A stretch of DNA of 64,000 nt, from assembly GCF_900167605.1 (NCBI RefSeq), contig NZ_FUYH01000003.1, positions 122,909 to 186,908 of the forward strand, written 5' to 3'. Position 1 is the first letter of the stretch, and each line of letters begins with the position of its first letter. Shown piece after piece: positions 54,444 through 63,082 of this stretch. The position numbers and the translations under genes are program-made. The notes beneath the pieces are model-generated. The model was not told the origin of the DNA and made no database searches. It worked only from the letters and a program-made list of their open reading frames with translations. This DNA is from Caloramator quimbayensis (GTDB lineage Bacteria > Bacillota > Clostridia > Clostridiales > Caloramatoraceae).

Positions 54444-57400
54444 CTAATAATAACTCACCTGCTTTAACCTGCTGTCCTTCCTTTACCTTTATACTTTCGA
54501 TTTTTGCATCAAAGGGAGCTGTAATGTTTATCTCCATCTTCATAGCTTCAATAACCATAATTGTCTGGTTCTTTTTAACATCTTCTCCTTCTTTTATTAG
54601 CAGTTTTAAAACTGTTCCAGGTATACTTGCTCCTATTTCAAATTTATTTTCAGGATCTGCCATCTCTACAGTTTTAATCTCACTTTTAGCGCTTATTGCC
54701 TTATCCTTAATCTTTATCTCTCTTCTGTTTCCATTTACTTCAAAGGCGACTGTTCTTAATCCTTCACTATCAAGTTTCCCAATCTCAAGCAGCTTTATAA
54801 TCAAAACCTTACCCTCTGCTATTTCAACTTCACAGGTTTCTCCTTCATAAAGCCCATGGAAGAATATATCGCTTCCAATTCTGCTCAAATCACCAAATTC
54901 TCTTACATATCTTAAATACTCCTCAAAGACTTTAGGATATAGAGCATAGCTTAGAGCATCCTTCATTGTAGGCTCTATTTTTAAATTTTCCTTTAAATGA
55001 TTTTTTATTTTATCAAAATCCTCCGGCTCTAAAAGCTCACCAGGTCTGCATGTTATTGGCTTTTCACCTTTTAAAACAATATCTTGAAGCTCCTTTGGAA
55101 ATCCCCACTGCGGCTGACCCATCATACCTTTAAAATAGTCAACAACTGAATCTGGAAAGGCCATATCCTTTGCCTTCTCACATATATTTTCAGGAGTTAA
55201 ATCATTTTTTACCATAAAAATTGCAAGATCTCCCACGACCTTTGATGATGGGGTAACCTTAACAATATCTCCAAGCAAATCATTAACTTTTTTGTACATT
55301 TCCTTTATTTCATGGAATTTGTGTCCAAGGCCAAAGCTTTCAACCTGAGGTTTTAAATTAGAATACTGCCCCCCTGGTATTTCATATTTATATATTTCTG
55401 CCGCTGAGGATTTAAGCCCAGATTCAAACTGCATATACACAGGTCTTACATCATTATAGTAGTCACATATAACTTGTATATCATCAAGATTTATTCCTGT
55501 ATCCCTCTTTGTATTTTTTAAAGCTGCAACTATTGAGTTTAATGCAGGCTGGCTTGTAAGGCCTGACATGCTGTTAAATGCACAATCAGCAATATCAACT
55601 CCCGCCTCTGCAGACAGAAGTACTGTTGCAACTCCATTACCGCTCGTATCGTGTGTGTGAAGATGTATTGGTATTGAAATTTCTTCTTTAAGAGCTTTAA
55701 TTAATTTATATGCTGCATGGGGCTTTAAAAGTGCTGCCATATCCTTTATTCCAAGTATATGGGCACCCATCTTTTCTATTTCCTTTGCCATCTTTATATA
55801 ATAATCGAGAGTATATTTATCCCTTTTTTCATCTAATATATCTCCAGTATAACACATACAAACTTCAGCTATTTTACCTGTTTTTAAAACCTCATCTAAG
55901 GCTACTTCCATGCCTTTAAGCCAATTTAAAGAATCAAAAATTCTAAAAACATCTATTCCGCTGTTTGCAGATTCCTTTACAAATTCCCTAATAACATTGT
56001 CTGGATAGTTTTTGTACCCTACTGCATTTGAACCTCTAATAAGCATTTGGAATAATATATTTGGAATCTTTGCTCTTAGCTTTTCGAGCCTCTCCCAAGG
56101 GGACTCCTTTAAAAATCTGTATGAAACGTCAAAAGTAGCACCGCCCCACATCTCGAGAGAGAAAAGATCTCCTGCAAGTACTGAAGTTACCTTTGCTATT
56201 TTTAGCATATCTATTGTCCTTAGTCTTGTAGCCATAAGTGACTGATGGGCATCCCTCATAGTTGTATCGGTTAAAAGCAGCTTATCTTGAGATTTTATCC
56301 ATTCAACAACTCCCATGGGACCTTTTTCATCGAGTATCTGCTTTGTTCCTCTTAGGCTTTCTATTCTTTTGATTTTTGGAACTGAAGGCACATCAAATTC
56401 TTTTTTAACTCCCTTAGTTTCGTTTACAACTTTATCCCCGATAAATTTTAATATCTTTAGTTCCTTATCTTCTCTTGGCCTTACATCAAGAAGCTGTGGG
56501 TTTTGTGAAATAAAGGAAGTATCACAATCTCCCTTTAAGAACTTTTCATGGGTTAATACATTTATTAAAAAGGCTGAATTAGTTTTAACACCGCTTATAG
56601 TCGTCTCTTTAATTGAGCGTACTGCCTTTCTTACTGCATCTTCAAAGGTTCTTGAATGGGATATTATTTTTACAAGAAGGCTGTCATAATATGGGGTTAT
56701 TATTGAGCCTGTAAATCCGTTTCCTCCATCAAGCCTTATTCCAAATCCAGAGCCAGTCCTATATACATCTATTTTACCTGTATCTGGTGCAAAACTATTT
56801 GAAGGGTCCTCTGTTGTAATTCTGCATTGTATTGCAAAGCCGTTAACTTTTATATCATCCTGAGATACTATTCCAATCTCCTTTGAATTTAATTCATATC
56901 CTTGAGCTATTAAAATCTGACTTTGAACTATGTCAATACCTGTTACCATCTCGGTTACTGTATGCTCAACCTGTATTCTTGGGTTCATTTCAATAAAGTA
57001 GTGATTTCCGTATTTGTCTACAAGAAATTCTAACGTACCAGCACTTCTATAGCCAACAGCTTTTGCAATTTTTAATGCATCAGAGCATATTTCATCTCTC
57101 TTTTCCTTAGGAAGAGAAAAAGCAGGAGTATATTCTATAAGCTTTTGGTGTCTTCTTTGTATCGAGCAATCCCTCTCATATAGATGTACTATGTTTCCAT
57201 ATTTATCTCCTATAATTTGAACTTCAATATGTTTTGGACCCTCAAGATATTTTTCAATGAATATATCATCAATACCAAAGGCTTTTTTTGCTTCGCTTCT
57301 TGCGCTATTAAAGGAACTTATAAGTTCATCCTCACTTTTTACAATTCTCATACCCCTGCCGCCGCCTCCAGCTGCAGCCTTTAACATTACAGGGTATCCG

Positions 57401-57864
57401 CACTGTCTTGCAAATTCAATCGCTTTTTCCTCTGATGTTATAGGCTTTTCAACGCCTGGAATGATAGGAACCCCTGTAGACTTTGCAACTAATTTACACT
57501 TTATCTTATCCCCAAGTTTATCCATCATATCAGCAGTAGGTCCTATAAATTCTATTCCCGCTTCTTCACATTTTCGTGCAAATTCAGGATTTTCAGACAA
57601 AAAACCATAGCCAGGATGTATTGCATCAACGCCTTTTTTTATTGCAAGACTTATTATCTCATCTATGCTGAGGTAGGCCTCAATTGGTCCCTTATTTTGT
57701 CCTATGAGATAGGATTCATCAGCCTTTGTTCTAAAAAGAGCACATTTATCTTCATTGGAGTATATTGCAACTGTCCTTATACCAAGCTCATGACAAGCCC
57801 TGAATATTCTTATTGCGATTTCTCCTCTGTTCGCAACAAGAACCCTCTTGAATTTTTTAATCAA
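54433..57864 (-). CDS. pyc: Pyruvate carboxylase
   Basis: 1143 residues, the full single-chain form: biotin carboxylase (about 1-450; LKAAAGGGGRGMRIV ATP-grasp loop, FIEMNPRIQVEHTVTE), carboxyltransferase (about 530-800; LLTDTTMRDAHQSL, with metal ligands in HLHTHDTSGNG), PYC/OADA domain, and biotinyl domain (about 1075-1143) with the biotinylated Lys in EAMKMEI. It makes oxaloacetate from pyruvate, bicarbonate and ATP. The start is a TTG (57864) with AGGAG eight bases upstream. It stands alone. Confidence 0.97.
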   Translation of the reverse strand: MIKKFKRVLVANRGEIAIRIFRACHELGIRTVAIYSNEDKCALFRTKADESYLIGQNKGPIEAYLSIDEIISLAIKKGVDAIHPGYGFLSENPEFARKCEEAGIEFIGPTADMMDKLGDKIKCKLVAKSTGVPIIPGVEKPITSEEKAIEFARQCGYPVMLKAAAGGGGRGMRIVKSEDELISSFNSARSEAKKAFGIDDIFIEKYLEGPKHIEVQIIGDKYGNIVHLYERDCSIQRRHQKLIEYTPAFSLPKEKRDEICSDALKIAKAVGYRSAGTLEFLVDKYGNHYFIEMNPRIQVEHTVTEMVTGIDIVQSQILIAQGYELNSKEIGIVSQDDIKVNGFAIQCRITTEDPSNSFAPDTGKIDVYRTGSGFGIRLDGGNGFTGSIITPYYDSLLVKIISHSRTFEDAVRKAVRSIKETTISGVKTNSAFLINVLTHEKFLKGDCDTSFISQNPQLLDVRPREDKELKILKFIGDKVVNETKGVKKEFDVPSVPKIKRIESLRGTKQILDEKGPMGVVEWIKSQDKLLLTDTTMRDAHQSLMATRLRTIDMLKIAKVTSVLAGDLFSLEMWGGATFDVSYRFLKESPWERLEKLRAKIPNILFQMLIRGSNAVGYKNYPDNVIREFVKESANSGIDVFRIFDSLNWLKGMEVALDEVLKTGKIAEVCMCYTGDILDEKRDKYTLDYYIKMAKEIEKMGAHILGIKDMAALLKPHAAYKLIKALKEEISIPIHLHTHDTSGNGVATVLLSAEAGVDIADCAFNSMSGLTSQPALNSIVAALKNTKRDTGINLDDIQVICDYYNDVRPVYMQFESGLKSSAAEIYKYEIPGGQYSNLKPQVESFGLGHKFHEIKEMYKKVNDLLGDIVKVTPSSKVVGDLAIFMVKNDLTPENICEKAKDMAFPDSVVDYFKGMMGQPQWGFPKELQDIVLKGEKPITCRPGELLEPEDFDKIKNHLKENLKIEPTMKDALSYALYPKVFEEYLRYVREFGDLSRIGSDIFFHGLYEGETCEVEIAEGKVLIIKLLEIGKLDSEGLRTVAFEVNGNRREIKIKDKAISAKSEIKTVEMADPENKFEIGASIPGTVLKLLIKEGEDVKKNQTIMVIEAMKMEINITAPFDAKIESIKVKEGQQVKAGELLLVLK

Positions 57865-58104
57865 TCACACCACTCCTTAATTAATATATATTTAATGCTT
57901 TTTATGCATATTTATTATATAACATTTATATTTATAGAATATTATATATCAGCTTTTTGTTTATTTCAATTAAATTATTTTAATAAATCATAATGGGATT
58001 AATTTAATAAATATACAATTTATGTTTTTATCATTTATAATTTATTATTAGCCTTAATAAATTATAAATACTTACATACAGTTTTTTAATTACTGCAAAA
58101 TAAA

Positions 58105-58167
58105 AAAGGCAGTAATAATACCACCTTTTAATTTATATATAAAATTTATAATTATCTTACTGCCTTT
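58105..58167 (-). terminator. Terminator with long loop, partly inside the coiled-coil gene
   Basis: AAAGGCAGTAA / TTACTGCCTTT (11 bp) with a 41-base loop. The 5' arm on the minus strand is in the last codons of the gene ending at 58152; the 3' arm runs into TTTTTTATTTT. Confidence 0.65.
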
Positions 58168-58433
58168 AATTTAGAAATATCATTCCAATTTTTTGAAGTT
58201 ATAACCTCTAATGCAGTTAAATCATCTCTTATTCCTTTAACTTCTCCTTCAATCCTTGCAACAGTAATATTTAGATTATCTATTTCTGCCTTATGAACCT
58301 CACTGGAATGCTCTAAAGCTCTTAAAATTTGAGTATGTTCATTTAAAATTTGAGTATGTTCATTTAAAATTTGCATATGCTCATCAAGCTTATAATTAAT
58401 AGATTTCAATAATTCTATAATTTCTTTGTCCAT
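58152..58433 (-). CDS. Small coiled-coil protein with heptad tandem repeats
   Basis: 93 residues, helical throughout. The segment ILNEHTQ is repeated three times (about residues 22-43), encoded by 21-bp DNA repeats, and a second coiled coil follows (VARIEGEVKGIRDDLTALEV). Each repeat equals one heptad, so repeat-number change keeps the coiled coil in register. Small proteins of this kind are common beside clostridial genes but have no assigned role. GGTGG precedes ATG 58433. Confidence 0.7.
   Translation of the reverse strand: MDKEIIELLKSINYKLDEHMQILNEHTQILNEHTQILRALEHSSEVHKAEIDNLNITVARIEGEVKGIRDDLTALEVITSKNWNDISKLKAVR
58322..58384. repeat. Three tandem 21-bp repeats in the coiled-coil gene
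   Basis: Units at 58322-58342, 58343-58363 and 58364-58384. The first two are identical (TTAAAATTTGAGTATGTTCA plus T); the third differs at four positions. One unit equals seven codons. Confidence 0.85.
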
Positions 58434-58592
58434 AATTGCACCACCTTTAAGAATATATATTTATATTAACATTAGTATTTATTTTTATCAATTACCAATT
58501 CTCTTCTCATTAAAACTTATTCTTTCATATCATCAATGCTATTTTTAATTTTACCAGCATATAATATACCGAATAATCTATGGAGGTTTTTT

Positions 58593-59000
58593 ATGGACAA
58601 AGAAGAATTATCAGTTGAATTAAAAGAATGCTATAAAAATATATTTAATCTTAAAAATATGCTCAATTTTACTCAATGTCCAATTAAAAGAATGCAGATA
58701 GAAGATGAAATTTTATTTGAAATTAACAAAACTTTATATATGCTTGAAGATTACACTAAATACCGACAAAGGGAATTTACAATTGAAGAACTTTCAAAAT
58801 ATGACGGCTCATTAGGAAACCCTGCATACATTGCAGTATATGGAATAGTTTATGATGTCAGCAATTCTCCAGTTTGGGGAGGAGGAACCCACTTTGGAGC
58901 TACAGCAGGTGGTGATTTAACTTCTCAGTTTGAAAAGTGCCATAAGAGAGACTTATCTAAATTAAAAAATCTTCCAATAGTAGGAACACTAAAAGTTTGA
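58593..59000 (+). CDS. Cytochrome b5-like heme/steroid-binding domain protein
   Basis: 135 residues: a helical N-terminal region (about 1-57) and a C-terminal cytochrome b5-like domain (about 60-135; EFTIEELSKYDGSLGNPAYIAVYGIVYDVS in part, then WGGGTHFGATAGGDLTSQFEKCH). His100 and His117 could bind heme. No membrane segment or signal peptide is seen. ATG 58593 is chosen because GGAGG lies upstream at the right distance. It lies in front of the hydrogenase operon on the same strand, so it could be an electron partner, but this is inference. Confidence 0.8.
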   Translation: MDKEELSVELKECYKNIFNLKNMLNFTQCPIKRMQIEDEILFEINKTLYMLEDYTKYRQREFTIEELSKYDGSLGNPAYIAVYGIVYDVSNSPVWGGGTHFGATAGGDLTSQFEKCHKRDLSKLKNLPIVGTLKV

Positions 59001-59029
59001 TTTAAGAAGAAATAAAAAATAAGAATAAA

Positions 59030-59040
59030 GAACCGTCCCT
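59030..59040 (+). repeat. REP-like repeat, left flank of the hydrogenase fragment
   Basis: AAAGAACCGTCCCTCTTT context with core GAACCGTCCCT; same orientation and core as the copy at 59165-59175 and the reverse of the copies near the transposase. Confidence 0.7.
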
Positions 59041-59046
59041 CTTTAA

Positions 59047-59154
59047 ATATCCCTTAAAGATGGTGGTCTTTATAGCGTATTTCGAAGATATAAGGGAGAA
59101 ATAATTACAACTGCAAAGGCTGTAAAAATGGTGGCTGATAAGGCTGAATATATA
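59047..59154 (+). pseudogene. Fragment of a [NiFe] hydrogenase small-subunit gene
   Basis: 108 bp aligns without gaps to 59519-59626 inside the intact small-subunit gene 472 bp downstream, with ten mismatches (about 91% identity). It corresponds to residues 105-140 (SLKDGGLYSVF to KAKYI); several changes alter residues (A-R to R-R, R to K, A to V, K to E), so it is no longer under tight selection or comes from a diverged paralogue. It has no start codon or ribosome site and ends at a stop just after the aligned part. REP-like repeats flank it on both sides. Confidence 0.88.
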
Positions 59155-59164
59155 GAATGATAAA

Positions 59165-59175
59165 GAACTGTCCCT
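59165..59175 (+). repeat. REP-like repeat, right flank of the hydrogenase fragment
   Basis: Core GAACTGTCCCT in the context ATAAAGAACTGTCCCTTTTT; direct repeat of the copy at 59030-59040, and 32 bp before the hydrogenase start codon. Confidence 0.75.
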
Positions 59176-59206
59176 TTTTATTTAAAAAGTTTTAGGAGGA
59201 TAATCT

Positions 59207-60085
59207 GTGAATAAATTTGAGAACTGTCCCATGATTGATTCTAAATCTCAAACAGCAATGACACTTATAAATCAATCTATTGATTATATTAAGCAAAACA
59301 ATGTTCCTAAGTTAAATTTAATATGGCTTGAAGCTACAGGATGTTCAGGCAATATAATATCTCTTCTTAACGGAGAAAATCCAGGGCTTTATTTTCTGTT
59401 GAAAGAAATGGTTAATTTAAAATATGATAACAGTCTATCCCCTTATCAGGGTGAGAGGGCCTTTGAAGAATTTTTAGAAGCACTAAATACGGAATTTATT
59501 CTTGTTGTTGAAGGTGCTATATCCCTTAAAGATGGTGGCCTTTATAGCGTATTTGCAAGATATAAGGGAAAGATAATAACAACTGCAAAGGCTGTAAGAA
59601 TGGCGGCTGACAAGGCTAAATATATATTAGCAGTTGGAACCTGCTCATCCTTTGGAGGAATATCTTCAGCATCTCCTAACCCATCTGAATCTATTAGTAC
59701 CTTTGATTACCTTAATGACAAAACCGTAATTAGAATTCCAGGCTGTCCTGCCCATCCTGACTGGGTTACAGGAACAATTGCCCATCTTATATCCTTTGGA
59801 ATGCCACTTCTTGATGAGAAAAACAGGCCTCTTATGTTTTATTCTTTAACTGTACATGATGGCTGTACGAGGCGTTCATTTTTTAATAAGGGCATATTTG
59901 CACAAAAGCTTGGGGATGCTGAATGTATGTTTAAGCTTGGCTGTAGGGGGCCAGTTACAAAGGCAGATTGTCCTATTAGAAAATGGAATCAGTATGTAAA
60001 CTATCCTATTGGTGATAATACTCCCTGTATTGGATGTGCTCAGGATAATTTTCCTGATGGAATGGAACCTTTTGTAAGATATTAG
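59207..60085 (+). CDS. [NiFe] hydrogenase small subunit, cytoplasmic form
   Basis: 292 residues. No Tat signal peptide precedes the fold, so it should stay in the cytoplasm. Proximal-cluster ligands Cys46, Cys146 and Cys180 are present, but the usual first Cys of the CxGC motif is Ala43 (LEATGCSG). Distal cluster: His217, Cys220, Cys240, Cys246. Medial cluster: Cys255, Cys274, Cys277. It carries electrons between the large subunit and an unknown partner. The start is a GTG with AGGAGG upstream. First gene of a three-gene operon. Confidence 0.92.
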   Translation: MNKFENCPMIDSKSQTAMTLINQSIDYIKQNNVPKLNLIWLEATGCSGNIISLLNGENPGLYFLLKEMVNLKYDNSLSPYQGERAFEEFLEALNTEFILVVEGAISLKDGGLYSVFARYKGKIITTAKAVRMAADKAKYILAVGTCSSFGGISSASPNPSESISTFDYLNDKTVIRIPGCPAHPDWVTGTIAHLISFGMPLLDEKNRPLMFYSLTVHDGCTRRSFFNKGIFAQKLGDAECMFKLGCRGPVTKADCPIRKWNQYVNYPIGDNTPCIGCAQDNFPDGMEPFVRY

Positions 60086-60094
60086 GAGGGCATT

Positions 60095-61501
60095 ATGAGT
60101 AATATAATTTATATAAATCCTATAACAAGAATTAGCGGCTTTCTTGAAATAGAAGTTAAAATTGAAAACAATGAGATAGTTGATGCTAAAAGCAGCGGGG
60201 TTTTATATAGGGGATTTGAAAAAATGCTTCTTGGGCGTTCTCCCCTCGATGCCATATATTTTACTGAAAGAATATGCGGGATATGCTCAACGGCTCATTC
60301 TATGGCATCAGCACTTTGCCTTGAAGATGCCTTAAAAATTACGCCAACATTAAATAGCAATCTTTTAAGAAATATTATTCATGGATGCGAATTTATTCAA
60401 AACCACATAAGACATTTTTATCAGTTTGTGATCCCCGACTATGTTAAAGGACCTGATATTATAGGAAGCAGTTATTCAAATAATGACTACAGGCTGCCTG
60501 ATAATTTAAGCTATAGAATAAATAAAAACTATATAGAATCCTTAACCTTTAGTAGAGCAGCCCACGAGATGATAGCTGTACTTGGTGGAAAAGCTCCTCA
60601 CAATCACGGGATTTTTGTTGGAGGAGTTACCTGTAATATAGATTCTGCAAAAATAATAAAGCTGCAGTCCCTTTTAAAATCAATTAAAGACTTTGTAAAT
60701 ACAAAAATGCTTGAAGATGTATATATAATATCCCAATATTACAGTGATTATTTTAACATTGGTATTGGCTGCAAAAACCTTATGACTTATGGCCTTTTTG
60801 ACTTTGATGATAAATCTATATTCTACGTTAAACCCTCTGTTTTAATAAATGGAATGAAATATTCCTTTGAAAAAAACAATATAACTGAAAATGTTTTTTA
60901 TTCTTGGTATGAAACTCAAAGTAACAGCGTTCCCTTTGAAAGTCCTCCAGACACTAATCTTAACAAAAAAGATGCTTACAGTTTTGTTAAAGCCCCACGA
61001 TACAAGGGCTATCCTATGGAAACAGGCCCTCTTTCAAGGATGTATCTATCTGGAATATACAAGAGAGGAATATCTGCAATGGACAGAATCGTTGCAAGAG
61101 CCCTTGAGGCTGATAAGATTATAGATATAGTTGAAAACATGCTTAATATGTTAGAAATTCTCCCATCTAATCAAGATATATACGAAATACCAGATATTGC
61201 AATTGGTGCCGGACTTACTGATACAACCCGTGGGAGCCTTGCCCATTATATTTCAATAAAGGATAAAAAAATTGAAAAGTACGATATTATAACCCCTTCC
61301 ACTTGGAATCTTTCAAGCAGAAGTGAAAATGGTACAAGGGGTCCCGTTGAAAACGCTCTTATTGGAACATATATAAGTAGCTTATCATCTCCTGTTGAAA
61401 TAGGAAGAATCGTCCGCTCCTTTGACCCTTGTATATCCTGTGCAACCCATGTAGCTGTTAAAGATAAAAAACCTATTGATTTTATAATCGATATTTTATG
61501 A
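60095..61501 (+). CDS. [NiFe] hydrogenase large subunit
   Basis: 468 residues. The Ni-binding motifs are L1, RICGICSTAHS (Cys61, Cys64), and L2, DPCISCATH (Cys446, Cys449). After His452 a 16-residue C-terminal extension remains to be removed by the maturation protease encoded next. It oxidises or makes H2 at the Ni-Fe site. AGGAGG precedes ATG 60095. The protein is shorter than most group 1 large subunits (about 550-600). Fits a soluble heterodimer; subgroup not assigned. Confidence 0.94.
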   Translation: MSNIIYINPITRISGFLEIEVKIENNEIVDAKSSGVLYRGFEKMLLGRSPLDAIYFTERICGICSTAHSMASALCLEDALKITPTLNSNLLRNIIHGCEFIQNHIRHFYQFVIPDYVKGPDIIGSSYSNNDYRLPDNLSYRINKNYIESLTFSRAAHEMIAVLGGKAPHNHGIFVGGVTCNIDSAKIIKLQSLLKSIKDFVNTKMLEDVYIISQYYSDYFNIGIGCKNLMTYGLFDFDDKSIFYVKPSVLINGMKYSFEKNNITENVFYSWYETQSNSVPFESPPDTNLNKKDAYSFVKAPRYKGYPMETGPLSRMYLSGIYKRGISAMDRIVARALEADKIIDIVENMLNMLEILPSNQDIYEIPDIAIGAGLTDTTRGSLAHYISIKDKKIEKYDIITPSTWNLSSRSENGTRGPVENALIGTYISSLSSPVEIGRIVRSFDPCISCATHVAVKDKKPIDFIIDIL

Positions 61502-61941
61502 GCACTAAGTTAATAGCAATAGGAAATAAACTAATGGGGGATGATGGTATTGCACTAATAGTTGCCGATAAAATAAAAGAAAAGCTCAAAGATATGAATA
61601 TTGAAGTTATTATTGGAGAAACTGACTTTGACTTTTGCCTTGATTTTATAAATAAAGATGATTTTATTATAATCCTTGATTCAACACATTTTAATATTAA
61701 AAAAGGAAATATTACGCTATTACCGTTAGATTCATTAAATCAAAGCAAAAATTTCTTTTTTCCACATAGTTTAAGCTTAATCCACTATCTTTTAATATAT
61801 AACATAAAGGGTATCTTTATAGGAATAGAAGCAGAAAATATTGATTTTACTAATAGGCTAAGCTCCACCCTTTCTAAAAACCTTGATAATATATGCAATA
61901 ATGTATTAAAAGTAATAAAAGATTTTAAGGCAGATATATAA
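61498..61941 (+). CDS. [NiFe] hydrogenase maturation protease
   Basis: 147 residues. The N-terminal IAIGNKLMGDDGIALIVADKI matches the HycI/HyaD family GNxLxxDDG motif, with acidic residues that sense nickel in the large subunit. It cuts the large-subunit C-terminal extension after the last metal ligand. The ATG overlaps the large-subunit stop by 4 bp (ATGA), so translation is coupled. Confidence 0.92.
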   Translation: MSTKLIAIGNKLMGDDGIALIVADKIKEKLKDMNIEVIIGETDFDFCLDFINKDDFIIILDSTHFNIKKGNITLLPLDSLNQSKNFFFPHSLSLIHYLLIYNIKGIFIGIEAENIDFTNRLSSTLSKNLDNICNNVLKVIKDFKADI

Positions 61942-61953
61942 CATACCTGCCTT
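61927..61953. terminator. Bidirectional terminator, hydrogenase operon / DegV
   Basis: AAGGCAG / CTGCCTT with an inner TA / TA pairing; followed by TTATG on the plus strand. It overlaps the last codons of the maturation protease. Confidence 0.72.
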
Positions 61954-61959
61954 TTATGT

Positions 61960-62826
61960 TTATCTTTCCTGTCCTATAAAAAACAGTGCAACAGTTCCAG
62001 GACCAGAATGGGAACCTACCACGGGCCCAACATTATTAATTATAAAGTCTTTAACCTCAAAATCGTTTAAAATCAATTCTTTAACATATAATGCATCCTC
62101 AAGGCAGTCGCCATGGCTAATTGTAATTACCTGATCTTTAGGGTTTATTATTCTTTCCTTTAAACTATCTGATAAAAACTTCAGAGATTTTTTCCTTCCC
62201 TTAACCTTTCCTATTGGAATAAGCCTTCCCTCTCTATCCACATGGAGCACCGGCTTAATATCAAGTATAGTTCCAAGAGCAGCTGCAAAGCCTGAAACCC
62301 TTCCTCCCCTTCGAAGATGCCCTAAATCCTCAACAGTAAAGTAATGATTTATTTTAAGCTTATTATCCTCAACCCATTTTACAACTTCATCCTTTTTGTA
62401 ACCCTTTTTTAACATCTCATTTGCATAATAAACCAAAAGCCCTTCTCCTAAAGAAGCACATTTGCTATCTATAACAGTAATATCTGCATTTTTATTTTGA
62501 TCCATTATATGCTGTCTTGCTGATAAGGCACTTCCAACGGTACCACTTAAGGCTGAAGAAAAACCAATATATATTATGGCTTTCCCTTCATCTGTAAATT
62601 TTTTAAATACTTCTTCGAACCTGTAAGTATTAACTTGAGATGTTGTAGGCATCTCTCCTTTTCTGACCTCTTCATAAAATTCTTTATAGCTTAAAGTCTT
62701 ACCAAAATCATCGATATAATCCTTACCCTTGAAATGGCAGGTGAGCCCAAGGGATATTATTCCATTTTCTTCAACATATTTTAGTGGCAAATCAGAACAT
62801 GAATCTGTGATTAAAATAGTTTCCAT
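61960..62826 (-). CDS. DegV family fatty acid-binding protein
   Basis: 288 residues. The N-terminal ITDSCSDLPLKYVEENGI, then PTTSQVNTYRFEEVF and VIDSKCASLGEGLLV, LGHLRRGGRVSG and GPVVGSHSGPGTVALFF are DegV family motifs. Such proteins bind fatty acids, often as FakB partners of the fatty acid kinase FakA, which is not in the window. AGGAGAAGG precedes ATG 62826. Confidence 0.93.
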   Translation of the reverse strand: METILITDSCSDLPLKYVEENGIISLGLTCHFKGKDYIDDFGKTLSYKEFYEEVRKGEMPTTSQVNTYRFEEVFKKFTDEGKAIIYIGFSSALSGTVGSALSARQHIMDQNKNADITVIDSKCASLGEGLLVYYANEMLKKGYKKDEVVKWVEDNKLKINHYFTVEDLGHLRRGGRVSGFAAALGTILDIKPVLHVDREGRLIPIGKVKGRKKSLKFLSDSLKERIINPKDQVITISHGDCLEDALYVKELILNDFEVKDFIINNVGPVVGSHSGPGTVALFFIGQER

Positions 62827-62894
62827 CCAACCTTCTCCTATCTTTTTTTATTAATATTATACCAAATTTTAATATTAGTAAACTATAAAGTAAT

Positions 62895-62909
62895 AAGGGA
62901 CAGTTCTTT
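62895..62909 (-). repeat. REP-like repeat
   Basis: Plus strand AAGGGACAGTTCTTT, the reverse complement of the copy at 59165-59175 with its flanks. Confidence 0.75.
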
Positions 62910-62948
62910 TATTTTTCTTATCTAAGATGAATATGGAACAGTTTGATT

Positions 62949-62960
62949 AAGGGACAGTTC
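62949..62960 (-). repeat. REP-like repeat
   Basis: Plus strand AAGGGACAGTTC, a direct repeat of the copy at 62895 after 39 bp. Confidence 0.75.
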
Positions 62961-63068
62961 ATTAGTTATTTTATTAAAAAATCATAGTTATAACTCTTTA
63001 TAATTCTTTATTTTTTATGATAAGCACCTCTCAATGCTACAAGTACTATAATTAAGTATTTAAATAGT

Positions 63069-63082
63069 AAAAAGGGACGGTT
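63069..63082 (-). repeat. REP-like repeat
   Basis: Plus strand AAAAAGGGACGGTT; carries the G variant also seen at 59030 (as its complement) and at 54307. Confidence 0.65.

Noticed and set aside
54524..54850. 108-codon plus-strand frame opposite pyruvate carboxylase
   Set aside because: Ser/Ile-rich antisense shadow typical of AT-rich genes on the other strand.
58322..58384. Regularly spaced repeats that could suggest a small CRISPR array
   Set aside because: Units are contiguous with no spacers and encode a heptad coiled coil in frame.
59001..59206. Leader of the hydrogenase operon as a riboswitch
   Set aside because: Its structure is explained by the gene fragment and REP-like repeats; no riboswitch core is present.
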